Part shown: one piece after another, positions 17,058-26,503 of the stretch
How the letters are laid out: every line of letters starts with the position of its first letter
Numbering within the stretch: position 1 is the first letter of the stretch
DNA from: CAVSVP01 sp963731125
GTDB lineage: Bacteria; Pseudomonadota; Gammaproteobacteria; Competibacterales; Competibacteraceae
DNA length: 64,000 bases
Assembly: GCA_963731125.1 (NCBI GenBank)
Contig: CAVSVP010000023.1
Coordinates: forward strand, 1-64,000
Reading direction: 5' to 3'
Translations under genes and position numbers: made by a program
Notes under the pieces: generated by a model
What the model saw: the letters and a program-made list of their open reading frames with translations, nothing else
Told to the model about the DNA's origin: nothing
Databases searched by the model: none

Positions 17058-17897
17058 ATGCTTTGCTCTAGTCTGGGGCGAGTGGATACCGTGACTGTCA
17101 AACGCCGTCTTCTCGTTCCAGTCGTCTTTATCCTATGGGGCATGCGCGTTGCGTTTTGTGCGGCCCCGTGGTTTGAATCCGACGGTCATGAAAAAATTAT
17201 TTCACGACCGCTGCCGCCGGAATACCGTATCCATCCAGATGGTTCCGTTACGTTGCGCATTTGTTTCAACTGGTCTTGTTCGAGTAGGGAGACCTTGACA
17301 TTCACAGCCGAGGATTTGTCGGTTGTCACTCAGCAGATGGCGTATTGTGGAGGGAAGGCGCTTTATGATCGTCTGCAGCGTATTCGCATCGGGATCTGGC
17401 AGATGGAGCTATTGGCCCAGAAATACCAACCCTTGCTGGCCAAAGATCGCGCCATCAACGATCAAGACCAGAACGTTCAAGGTCGCACGGACTGTGTGGA
17501 TAATTCCAGCAACACAACGACTTTTTTACATATCCTTCAAGATTTTTCGGCATTGCCAGGCTGGTCGGTGCGGCCTCCCCAAGTCCGCGACCTTTTCCTG
17601 TTAAGTCAAGTTCACTGGACGGCGGTGGTAGCAGATCAGAAAAGCGGTAAGCAATGGTCCGTGGATTCCTGGTATCGTCCCCATGGTCACTTACCCTTTG
17701 TGTTGCCTTTGCCAGATTGGCAAGACGGAAAAAAGGGCTGGAAATTTCCCTTCGATAAGCTTAATCCCTATCCTCGCTTTATCAATGAACTTTGTGAACC
17801 TGGTGAGGTGGGAGAAAAGTTCACTCCCTTTGAAAATCATGATGCCGGGCATGAACCCTCAAAAATAATGCGCACTGAAGTCAGTCGATTCCGGTAG
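17058..17897 (+). CDS. Exported protein with transglutaminase-like Cys-His-Asp pattern
   Basis: A 279-aa product with a hydrophobic signal (LLVPVVFILWGMRVAFCAA). The conserved-looking core is GRTDCVDNSSNTTTFLHIL near residue 143, SQVHWTAVV near 188 and WSVDSWYRPHG near 202. The order Cys, His, Asp with this spacing matches transglutaminase/papain-like folds, in which the three residues form the active site. I know similar uncharacterised proteins in gammaproteobacteria but no assigned function. Alternative starts exist downstream (GTG near 17094). A widespread palindromic repeat follows the gene. Confidence 0.55.
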   Translation: MLCSSLGRVDTVTVKRRLLVPVVFILWGMRVAFCAAPWFESDGHEKIISRPLPPEYRIHPDGSVTLRICFNWSCSSRETLTFTAEDLSVVTQQMAYCGGKALYDRLQRIRIGIWQMELLAQKYQPLLAKDRAINDQDQNVQGRTDCVDNSSNTTTFLHILQDFSALPGWSVRPPQVRDLFLLSQVHWTAVVADQKSGKQWSVDSWYRPHGHLPFVLPLPDWQDGKKGWKFPFDKLNPYPRFINELCEPGEVGEKFTPFENHDAGHEPSKIMRTEVSRFR

Positions 17898-17931
17898 GGA
17901 TTGACAAACTCAGCAGTATTCGATGAATAAA

Positions 17932-18037
17932 TATCGATCTGAGAGTTTTTTTCAAGACACGCTGTAAATACATCTCGGTAAGCTCGACTGCGACATCCGT
18001 GCAGCAGACGGTCTTGATAACAGATTTCAGATCGATA
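17932..18037. repeat. Long imperfect palindromic intergenic repeat
   Basis: TATCGATCTGA (17932-17942) pairs with TCAGATCGATA (18027-18037), and inside them TCAAGACACGCTG pairs loosely with CAGCAGACGGTCTTGA. The interior GTAAATACATC...GCTCGACTGC pattern resembles an intergenic hairpin repeat common in gammaproteobacterial genomes. It follows the transglutaminase-like gene and could terminate transcription. The rest of the 17898-18294 gap shows nothing recognisable. Confidence 0.6.
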
Positions 18038-18294
18038 ATTAAGAGTTAGAAGTCTCCTAATTCTTACGGCGAATGGCACCAAACATTGCTGTGCGCTGAT
18101 GTTTCGCCGCCCTTACTCCACAGCATCAACAAAACCATCTCTCAGGAGAGTGGCTACGCCACAAGCCTATGCGACGCTTCAACCTGCTGCCGTATCGGGA
18201 GGTTGAAGGTATGGTGCAAACGTCAGATCCAGATACTAGACTAAATTGATCCATGCTTAATGGGGTTGTCCCAGCCTAATAGGAGCGAGATGAG

Positions 18295-19578
18295 ATGAAT
18301 ATAATAAATAGTTACAGAAACTTTTTTCGCGTTGCTGTTGCCGTCGGTGCAATAGCGGCCGGGACGGTCACGGCCGATGCCGCGAACTTGACAATAGCCT
18401 GCGGTTCTGGGCCGGGGTTAACCCACTGCCAAAAATCCGCCGAAGCCTGGGCCGAGCAACACGGGCATACGGTGAAGGTCATCTCTACCCCCAACTCCGC
18501 CACCGAAATGCTCGCTCTGTACCAGCAGATACTGGCCGCCGGGAGCGCCGATATCGACATCTTTCAGATTGACGTGGTCTGGCCGGGCATCCTGGCACAG
18601 CACATGGTGGATCTGAAACCCCATACCAACGGCGTCGAAAGCGAATATTTCCCAGCCATCGTGGAGAACAACACGGTGGACGGCAAGCTGGTTGCCATGC
18701 CCTGGTACACCGATGCTCCCGTGCTGTACTACCGCAAGGACCTGCTGGAAAAGCATGGCGAAGCCGTGCCCGAAACCTGGGAACAGCTGACCGCGACCGC
18801 CGAGAAGATCCAGAAAGCCGAGCGCGAGTCCGGCAACGATAAATTCTGGGGTTATGTCTGGCAGGGTCGCGCCTATGAAGGGTTGACCTGCGATGCCCTG
18901 GAATGGGTCGCCAGCCACAACGGCGGCACCATCGTCGAGCCGGACGGCAAGATCTCCATCAATAATCCCCAGGCCGTCGCGGCCATCAACCAGGCTAAGC
19001 CCTGGGTGGGCACCATCTCCCCGGTGGGCGTGCTCAACTACACCGAAGAGGAGAGCCGCGGTGTGTTTCAGTCCGGCAATGCGCTGTTCATGCGCAACTG
19101 GCCTTACGCCTGGTCACTCTCCCAGGGCGAGAATAGCGCAGTGCAGGGCAAGGTGGGGATCGCTCCCTTGCCCAAGGGCGGCGCGGACGGTCGTCACGCC
19201 GCCACCCTGGGCGGCTGGCAAATGGCCGTGTCGCAGTACTCACCCAATCAGGAGGCGGCCATCGCACTGGTCCTGTATCTGACCGGCCCGGAGGTGCAGA
19301 AGCAACGTGCCATTGACCTGTCGTTGCTGCCCACTCGGCAAAGCCTGTACGAGGATCCGGATATTCTGAAGGCAAATCCGTTTTTCGGCGAAATGAAAGA
19401 GATCCTTGCCAATGCCGTAGCCCGCCCCTCCACCGTGACGGGTAGCAAATACAATCAAGTCAGCAGCGAGTTTTTCAACGCCGTGCATGTGGTGCTGTCC
19501 GGCAGCAAGAGTGCCGAACAGAGCCTGGCCGCTCTGGAAAGCTCGCTCAAGCGCTTGAGTCGCGGCGGCCGGTGGTAG
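18295..19578 (+). CDS. ABC transporter sugar-binding protein (family 1)
   Basis: A 427-aa product with a signal peptide ending near TADAA. Family 1 solute-binding features are present: a hinge segment near DIDIFQIDVVWPGILAQH, VAMPWYTDAPVLYYRKDLLEKHG, PETWEQLTATAEKIQ and GWQMAVSQYSPNQEAAIALVLYLT. It most resembles trehalose/maltose-type binding proteins. It lies 68 bases before a GH13 alpha-glucosidase gene, so the ligand is probably an alpha-glucoside. No MalF/MalG-like permease or ATPase genes adjoin it, so its transporter must lie elsewhere. A GGAGCGAGATG ribosome site precedes the ATG. Confidence 0.88.
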   Translation: MNIINSYRNFFRVAVAVGAIAAGTVTADAANLTIACGSGPGLTHCQKSAEAWAEQHGHTVKVISTPNSATEMLALYQQILAAGSADIDIFQIDVVWPGILAQHMVDLKPHTNGVESEYFPAIVENNTVDGKLVAMPWYTDAPVLYYRKDLLEKHGEAVPETWEQLTATAEKIQKAERESGNDKFWGYVWQGRAYEGLTCDALEWVASHNGGTIVEPDGKISINNPQAVAAINQAKPWVGTISPVGVLNYTEEESRGVFQSGNALFMRNWPYAWSLSQGENSAVQGKVGIAPLPKGGADGRHAATLGGWQMAVSQYSPNQEAAIALVLYLTGPEVQKQRAIDLSLLPTRQSLYEDPDILKANPFFGEMKEILANAVARPSTVTGSKYNQVSSEFFNAVHVVLSGSKSAEQSLAALESSLKRLSRGGRW

Positions 19579-19646
19579 ACAACTGATCGGCAAAGGCGGC
19601 GTCGGCGCAAGGCCGCGCCGCCTTTGCGCACTCGGAGGCACTCCGG

Positions 19647-21338
19647 ATGAAAAAGACATGGTGGAAAGAAAGCGTCGTCTATCAAATCTATCCCCGCAGC
19701 TTCTCTGACAGCAACGGCGATGGTATCGGCGATCTGCGCGGCATCATCGCGAAGCTCGATTACCTGAAAGAGCTGGGTGTCGACGTGGTCTGGCTGTCTC
19801 CCGTCTACAAATCCCCCAACGACGACAACGGCTACGATATCAGCGATTACCAGGACATCATGGACGAGTTCGGCACCTTGGCGGATTTTGACGAGTTGCT
19901 GGAGCAGGTGCACCGGCGAGATATGAAGCTGTTGATGGATTTGGTGGTCAACCACACCTCCGATGAACACGCCTGGTTCGCGGCATCTCGCACGTCCAAA
20001 GACAATCCCTACCGGGACTACTACATCTGGCGCCCCGGCAAGAACGGTCGCGAACCCAACAACTGGGTTTCCTTCTTCGGCGGCTCCGTCTGGCAATACG
20101 ATCCGCAGACCGACGAATACTATCTGCATCTGTTCTCGAAGAAACAGCCGGATCTGAACTGGGAGAATCCCCGGGTACGTCGGGAGGTTTTCGAGATGAT
20201 GCACTGGTGGCTGAAAAAAGGCATCGACGGGTTCCGGATGGATGTGATCAATGTAATCTCCAAAGTACCGGGACTGCCTGACGCGCCGGTTACGGACACC
20301 GGCCCATATCAATGGGGCGGTCAGTATTTTATCCATGGGCCGCGGCTGCTGGAGTTCCTGGGGGAGATGAAGGAGCAGGTGCTGTCCCATTACGACCTCT
20401 TTACCGTGGGAGAGATGCTCATGGTGACCACCGAGCACGCCGTGGACGTCACTCATGAGGAGTTAGGCTCGCTGAATATGCTCATTCACTTTGAGCACGT
20501 AACGCTGGACCAGGACCGCTCCAACACCCTCGGTAAATGGCAACCACGGCCTCTGCGGTTGACCGAGCTTAAGCAGGTGATGACCCGCTGGCAGAAAGAC
20601 CTGGAGGACAAAGGCTGGAACAGTTTTTATCTCTCTAATCACGACCAACCCCGCTCCGTATCCCGCTTCGGCGACGACGGCCGCTATCGGGTGGAATCCG
20701 CCAAGCTGCTGGCCACCTTTCTGCACACCCTGCACGGTACCCCGTATATCTATCAGGGGGAAGAAATCGGCATGACCAACGTGCATTTCCCCGCCATCGA
20801 GGACTACCGAGACATCGAAACCCTAAATTTCTATCGCGAAGCAGTGGAGGAAAGGGGGCTTGCTTCCGCCCAGGCCCTGGCGGCCATTCATATCAGAAGT
20901 CGCGACAATGCCCGCACCCCGGTGCAGTGGAACGACAACACCAACGCCGGTTTCAGCACCGGTACGCCGTGGATAAAAGTCAATTCCAATTACTCGGAAA
21001 TTAACGTCCAGCGGGCGCGGACCGATCCCAACTCGATATTCCATTATTACCGCAAGCTGATTCAACTGCGTCGGGAGCACCCCATCATTGTCTACGGCAG
21101 CTACGATCTACTCTGCGAGGCCCATGAACAAATCTACGCCTATACCCGCACCCTCAAGAACGAGCGTCTGCTGGTAATGCTGAACTTCAGCGCGGATATG
21201 CCGGTTTTCGCGCTGCCAACCCATATTCATTTTTCCGGCCAGGAACTTTTGATTAGCAACTATCCAGTCGATCCCGAGGAGGAAATTCGCTTGCTGACTC
21301 TACGGCCTTATGAGGCGCGGGTTTATAGGTTGCTGTAG
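19647..21338 (+). CDS. GH13 alpha-glucosidase (oligo-1,6-glucosidase/trehalose-hydrolase type)
   Basis: A 563-aa product with no signal peptide, so cytoplasmic. It starts with KESVVYQIYPRSFSDSNGDG, the usual opening of GH13 subfamilies acting on short alpha-glucosides. Catalytic residues are the nucleophile Asp in GIDGFRMDVIN, the acid Glu in LFTVGEMLM and the third Asp in LSNHDQPR; DLVVNHTSDEH is conserved region I. It would split imported maltose, isomaltose or trehalose-like sugars to glucose. The C-terminal beta domain (NERLLVMLNFSAD) is complete. It forms a unit with the sugar-binding protein; a palindromic repeat follows. Confidence 0.9.
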   Translation: MKKTWWKESVVYQIYPRSFSDSNGDGIGDLRGIIAKLDYLKELGVDVVWLSPVYKSPNDDNGYDISDYQDIMDEFGTLADFDELLEQVHRRDMKLLMDLVVNHTSDEHAWFAASRTSKDNPYRDYYIWRPGKNGREPNNWVSFFGGSVWQYDPQTDEYYLHLFSKKQPDLNWENPRVRREVFEMMHWWLKKGIDGFRMDVINVISKVPGLPDAPVTDTGPYQWGGQYFIHGPRLLEFLGEMKEQVLSHYDLFTVGEMLMVTTEHAVDVTHEELGSLNMLIHFEHVTLDQDRSNTLGKWQPRPLRLTELKQVMTRWQKDLEDKGWNSFYLSNHDQPRSVSRFGDDGRYRVESAKLLATFLHTLHGTPYIYQGEEIGMTNVHFPAIEDYRDIETLNFYREAVEERGLASAQALAAIHIRSRDNARTPVQWNDNTNAGFSTGTPWIKVNSNYSEINVQRARTDPNSIFHYYRKLIQLRREHPIIVYGSYDLLCEAHEQIYAYTRTLKNERLLVMLNFSADMPVFALPTHIHFSGQELLISNYPVDPEEEIRLLTLRPYEARVYRLL

Positions 21339-21355
21339 TTGACTTTGGTCGATTT

Positions 21356-21460
21356 CCCCCTCACCCCAACCCTCTCCCACTAGGGGAGAGGGAGTTAAAC
21401 GAGTGACGTTAAAAGATTTGTTCCCTCTCCTCTCGAAGGGGGGAGGGTGAAGGTGAGGGG
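21356..21460. repeat. CCCTCACC-type palindromic intergenic repeat
   Basis: CCCCCTCACCCCAACCCTCTCCC on the left is answered on the right by a GGGAGGG...GGTGAGGGG arm, with two inner CTCTCCC/GGGGAGAG arms. This purine/pyrimidine-skewed palindrome is a common intergenic repeat in proteobacteria. It lies between the glucosidase and amylase genes and may end transcription of the first. Confidence 0.65.
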
Positions 21461-21540
21461 TATTTAAGCATTTGATTTATAAAAATGGCCAAAGTCCAGT
21501 TAGATATAACATTTCTCGATACAAGACGGGAGAGAGTCCC

Positions 21541-24199
21541 ATGTATAACAAATCGTCACTACCACCTATACTGCGTTTTTTAATGGCCCCGTTGCTGGGG
21601 TGTCTGTGTTCGGCTGCCTATGCCGTTGGTCCCCTCTACCCGGAAGCCGATTCTGGGGACAATTCCGCTCTGGCTCGCCCCGTGGTGCAACGTCCCGTGC
21701 AGGACGAAGTGCTGTATTTCTTGATTCCCGACCGTTTTAATAACGCCGATCCTGCCAACGACTGCGGGGCCTTTACCGGCGAGTGTCCCCAGGCAGACAC
21801 CGAAGAAAATGTCCTGACCCATGGCTATTTTCCCGCCGATCGGGGGTATTATCACGGTGGCGATCTTAAGGGTCTGCTGGCCAAACTGGATTATTTGAAA
21901 GACATGGGTGTGACTGCCATCTGGGTGGGACCGATTTTCAAGAACAAGCCGGTGCAGCAAGACTCCACCAATCTCTATGGCCATTCCTCTGCCTATCACG
22001 GCTATTGGATCACCGATTTTAAGACGGTCGATCCGCATCTCGGCACCAATGCGGAATTCAAGCAACTGGTGGAAGAGGCCCACGCCCGCGGCATCAAGGT
22101 GTTTATGGATATCATTACCAACCACACTGCCGATGTGATCAAATATGAAGAAGACAAGTACACCTATCGCGGTAAAGAGGAATATCCCTATAAGGACGCC
22201 AACGGCGAGGCTTTCGATGACGCCGAATATGCCTACGCCGGTCAGGACGACTACGCCTTTCCGGAGATGGACCTGTCTGGATTCCCCTACACGCCGATGG
22301 TCCCGGAGGCAGAACAAGGGATAAAGAAACCGGCGTGGTTAAACGATCCTTTGCTTTATCATAACCGCGGCGATACCACCTTTACCGGCGAGAACTCGCT
22401 CTATGGGGATTTCTTCGGGCTTGACGACCTGTTTACCGAGCGCAAGGAAGTCGTGGATGGCATGATCAAGATCTATCAATATTGGATCGAGGAGTTCAAC
22501 CCCGACGGCTTTCGCATCGATACCACCAAGCACGTCAATCTGGAGTTCTGGCAGGTATTCGGCCCGACCATCGTGGCGGCGGCCGAAAAGGCTGGCATCG
22601 ACCATTTCTTCGCCTTTGGCGAGGTTTACAATACCCAGCCCGAGTTTTTGAGCCTGTTTTCCACCCGGGGACGCCTGCAGTCCACCATCGATTTCGCATT
22701 CCAGGCGGCAGCCCGAGAATTTGCTTCCCGGGGATATGCCACCGACAGGCTCGGAACATTTTTTGAGCAGGACGACTATTACACCGATGCCGACAGCAAC
22801 GCCTATGCCATGCCCACTTTTTTGGGAAACCACGACATGGGCCGGATCGGCTATTTTCTGGAACGGGAGGATCAAAAGGACGCCAATGAGGCCGAACTGC
22901 TGGCCCGCTCAAATCTGGGGCACGCCCTGATGTTCTTTAGCCGCGGCCAGCCGGTGATCTATTACGGCGACGAGCAAGGCTTTACCGGTGACGGCAACGA
23001 CAAGCTGGCCCGCCAGGATATGTTCCCAAGTCGGGTGCCGGAGTACAACGACGACAATCTGATTGGCACCGACGCCACCACCGCCGCCGACAACTTCGAT
23101 CCCAAACATCCGCTGTACCAAGCCATTCAAGCACTACGCCGGGCTTTATCACGACCACCAGGCGCTGCGCGACGGGGCGCAGATCCAGCGCTACAGCACG
23201 GATGAACCCGGCGTCTACGCCTTCTCTCGCATCGACCGGGACGAAAAAGTGGAATACCTGGTGGCCCTCAACAACAACGAAACGCCTCAGACGGTGACGG
23301 TGCCCACCTTCTATCCGGAAGGTGCTGCATTTGAGCTTCTGCTTGGAGAAAGCGGCCAGAGCGAACAACGCCTCACCACCGATGCCGAAGGCCGCTTGAC
23401 CCTTACCGTGCCGGCACTGGAATTCGCCGTATATAAAGCAGCCAACCCAGTGCCGACGAGCGCTGAAGCACCCGGCATTAACATTGTTCTGCCCCAGACC
23501 GGCGAGACGGTTGCCTTGATACGAACAACTCAAGATGGATATCCCTATACCCAGCCGTTGGAGGTGCAAGCCGAGCTAGACCGCGCGATTCCCGCCGAGG
23601 TCACCTTTGCGGTCAAGGTCGGCGACGGCCCTTACCGGATTGTCGGCACCGACAACAATCCGCCTTATCGAGTCTTTTACCGGACGTCCGATATTCCTAA
23701 GGACGTGACGCTAACCTTTAAGGCCGTGGTCAATGATCTTTCCGGCCACCTGAATGCGGCCACGGTGGAGAATGTGGGTTTTACTTTCGAGGAACCCGTC
23801 GTTGAGTTGCTGCACGACAAGGTGGTGATCCACTATATCCGCGAGGACGGCGATTACGACGATCCCGAGAGCGCGGACTTCAACGACTACTGGGGCCTGC
23901 ATCTCTGGGGCGAGGCGATTGCGCCCGGCCAGGAGCCGCAGTGGCTTGAACCACGCCGCTTCGAGAAAAAAGATGCCTGCGGCGTGTACACCGTGGTCGA
24001 ACTCAAGGATGACACCAAGCCGGTGAATTTCATCGTCCATCGCGGCAACACCAAGGACGGCACCGATCAGGATCGTAGTTTTCATCCGCGCAATGATGCC
24101 CCGGAAATCTGGCTCAAGCAAGACGATCCCCAGGTCTACACCGAACCGCCGGCAGGTTGTCCGCGGGTGCTTGAGCCTGTCAAAGAGGCTCAGAACTAA
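21541..24199 (+). pseudogene. Secreted GH13 alpha-amylase with CBM41-type domain, frameshifted
   Basis: About 885 residues if repaired. ATG 21541 starts a signal peptide (RFLMAPLLGCLCSAAYA). The GH13 core has VLYFLIPDRFNNADP, MDIITNHTADV, GFRIDTTKHVN (nucleophile), FAFGEVYN (acid) and LGNHDMGR. Near 23126-23131 one extra base breaks the frame: PLYQAI continues as KHYAGLYHDHQALRDG only in the next frame. The rest runs to 24199 with a beta domain, an Ig-like segment and a pullulanase-associated CBM41-type domain (VVIHYIREDGDYDD, FNDYWGLHLWGEA, FIVHRGNTKDG). It would degrade starch outside the cell. The remainder is intact, so the lesion is recent or a sequence error. Confidence 0.85.
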
Positions 24200-24397
24200 A
24201 GAAGCTGTATAGAAGCTATAAATAGTTTTCTTTTCTGTATTATAGTGCCAGCCATATGAATTGATGCCGATAATTTTATTACAATCGTTGTTTACTAACG
24301 ATTTGAAGCCTTGTAACCAGTATCAGGTCATTTGGCCGGCACTATAATTCCGATATATGTTGGGACTAGTCTTATGTGACAAGACGAGCAAAGACAG

Positions 24398-24424
24398 ACC
24401 TGCCAGGCTGTTCGCTTGGCAGGT
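24398..24424 (+). terminator. Terminator after amylase locus
   Basis: ACCTGCCA at 24398-24405 pairs exactly with TGGCAGGT at 24417-24424 over an eleven-base loop and is followed by TTCTTCT. It lies 200 bases after the amylase stop. The 24200-24397 segment shows no gene. Confidence 0.6.
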
Positions 24425-24492
24425 TTCTTCTGCTATTAGAGAGTGCAGCGATGGCAGCTCTCATGTTCGCTTCGAAGCGTTTATCTGCAATG

Positions 24493-25050
24493 TCAAAAGA
24501 TCGCGGAGCACAAATTGTACCCGTAAGCCGCGGGACCGAGAGTAGTGTCTTTACGGTAGACATACAGACGCACTACATAATAACCCTCATCGTCGTTGAG
24601 GTCGCTATAGTTCAACGGCGCATGCATCCTCTGGACATCGTTGGTAGGACGCGCAGATTTATTTGAGTCCAGCGTCTTGATGATACGGATACCATTGGGA
24701 CCAACAAAGCGAAGCTGTGCGACGACTTGAGCATCCGTACCGGCGCCATCTGGGTCTTTAAAAGTGGCTGCGAAAGTAAATCCATCACCATACATCTCTC
24801 ATGGTCGTACTGGCCCGTAAAGCAGGATACTACCCACGACCCCCGTATTGTGATAGACCTGCTCGTGCGTCTTGCGGTACAGGTCGCTTTGAATTGATCT
24901 ATCATAGGCTGACATTGCCACTGCGGGATACGAAAAGCAGGAAGAATTGAGTCCACCCCAAGCGAATTCGTTGGCCGCTTGAGCGGTTAAGCTCAACCCG
25001 GCTAAACCGATCAGCATCAATAGCTTGTTTGTAAAACCTCGATAGTTCAT
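24493..25050 (-). pseudogene. Exported protein gene with an in-frame TGA
   Basis: Two open segments lie in the same frame: residues 1-83 from ATG 25050 and 100 residues from 24795, separated only by TGA at 24799-24801 and one GAG codon. The product would be about 185 aa. A signal peptide is clear (LLMLIGLAGLSLTAQAA). The mature part begins NEFAWGGLNSSCFSYPAVAMSAYDRS and ends LGPAAYGYNLCSAIF; two Cys could form a disulfide. I do not recognise the family. The absence of a frameshift points to a CGA-to-TGA type nonsense change, or to readthrough. Confidence 0.6.
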
Positions 25051-25184
25051 CTTGAGTTGCTCCTATTTTTTTGCATAAATACTCGATTGAGTTAATGACT
25101 ACGACTGCTGGTAGCAGTGTGGTGAAAGGTACAAGGGGCTTGTTTCCACTCAATGTCGAAATCCAGGAAAAGTATTTCAATTGT

Positions 25185-25352
25185 TTCTGGTGCTTAGTGG
25201 TCTTTCATGAAGATGATTGCCGTGTCCGCCAAGGTCATGCCACTCAATATCTCGCCATCATTCGGCATTTTGTCTTGAGCCTTTTAAAACAGGAAAGCAG
25301 TGCTAAAAGGGAAGTGGGGGGACTAAAGATTAAGCGCAACCGTGACAGGTAA
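25185..25352 (+). pseudogene. ISAs1-family transposase C-terminal fragment
   Basis: About 55 residues: VVFHEDDCRVRQGHATQY, IIRHFVLSLLKQE, then a Lys/Arg-rich tail ending KIKRNRDR. This is the characteristic C-terminal pattern of ISAs1-family transposases (FREDxxRIRxGHAxxNMAxIRxxALNLLKxE). The upstream catalytic part is missing. No matching inverted repeats were found. Confidence 0.65.
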
Positions 25353-25595
25353 AATCAGGCAAGGTTTTGACCATTGGCAAACACTAGACCCGATTGATCT
25401 ATCGGTATGGGGTCGGGATCAGCCTAATTCAGAGTCTATCGAAAACGATATACTTCACAAATAAGCGCATTGAAATCAGCTTAATAGCACCGCACTTAAA
25501 CTGCATAGGCGGTTATTCAAATGAACGTGTTTTTAGAGCGACATCTAGCTGTTATCTATATGTACCTGTGATTTATCAGACTTGCTCTGACCGCT

Positions 25596-25892
25596 TTGCT
25601 GTTTTTGCTTCCAAATATAGGGCGTGGTGCTATCTTACAGGCGGACCGAAGCTACCGGTTTGCTCCCATAGGGCAGGGGTGGTTGCCGCTGACCGGAGAC
25701 TGGGATGGCAACGGGACTGACACACAGGGTGTGTACGATTCCGTCATAAGCCGATTTTACATGCCGTGCTTTGAAACTAGCTCCCATTCCGGTTTCGAGA
25801 TCGTGTTTCAACCCTTAAACCAAGGCCATCATAACTTAACGGATAGTGCTGGTAAGCGACGCTTTAATTTGGGCAGTCAACGCTTGGCGTGA
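25596..25892 (+). pseudogene. FG-GAP/VCBS-like repeat protein fragment
   Basis: The stretch around 25640-25780 reads FAPIGQGWLPLTGDWDGNGTDTQGVYD, followed by SRFYM. This is one beta-propeller-type repeat (GDWDGxGxDTxGxYD) normally found many times in exported proteins. Only about one repeat remains and the borders are ill-defined; the end overlaps the 3' end of the opposing receiver-domain gene. No start with a signal peptide is visible. Confidence 0.5.
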
Positions 25893-26374
25893 ATAGAGTT
25901 TGAGGAGCACGGGGGTTGCATCTTGAAAGCGCCTCTGGCGATAGACTGCGTCCTGGGCGTGGCCGGTTGTGAAAACAACGGGTATAGCGGGGTGCAAGGG
26001 TTTAGCTTCTTCTGCTAATTCAAAGCCATTCATGCCGTGGCCGAGTTCAAGATCGGTGAACAGCAAGTCGATCGAGGGAAATTCTTTGAGGTATTGCAGT
26101 GCGGCGTCTGCGTTCGCCGCACCCAAAGCGCGAAGCCCTAACTGTTGAAGCAGTTCGATAGCCACTTTCCGTAGTCTGGTTTCATCTTCCACTACGAGCA
26201 CGAGTTTATTGCCAAGAACGTTATCTGCTTGGGGTATCAGTGCAGGGTCTCGGTGGGGATTCGTTATCCTAGTCGTTCTCGGTAAATAGAGCCGGATTGT
26301 CGTACCCTGGCCAGCCGTACTGCGGGCACTGACATAGCCGCCGGATTGTTTGATAAAACCAAAAACCATGCTGA
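25836..26374 (-). pseudogene. Hybrid sensor kinase 3' fragment (HATPase end plus receiver)
   Basis: About 180 native residues remain. LSMVFGFIKQSGGYVSARSTAGQGTTIRLYLPR is split as the G2-box end of a histidine-kinase ATPase domain (family LSMVxGFxxQSGG) followed by a receiver domain: LVLVVEDETRLRKVA (acidic pair), DLLFTDLELGHGMNGFELA (phospho-Asp), PVVFTTGHAQ and a weakened Lys region (PVLLKLYSRQ). The 5' part is lost at the IS5-type element, whose left end starts at 26375. The flank on the other side of that element does not continue the kinase. Residues upstream of LSMV in the open frame come from the element. Confidence 0.75.
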
Positions 26375-26503
26375 GAGGCTGTTGGAAAAACCGATTGATA
26401 GTACTGTCGAATGGAAACGAAGCGTACCCATCAGGAGTCTGATACGTATTGATGAATAAAAGAGGAGTATCAGGCACAATGGGTAAGTAATCGATCACAA
26501 GTA

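Noticed and set aside
17901..17929. TTGACA as a -35 promoter element after the transglutaminase-like gene
   Set aside because: The -10 position at the right spacing (TGAATA) is poor and no gene follows closely, so no promoter was called.
19455..20456. Long minus-strand open frame opposite the sugar-binding and glucosidase genes
   Set aside because: Shadow of two well-supported genes; no domain pattern and no plausible start.
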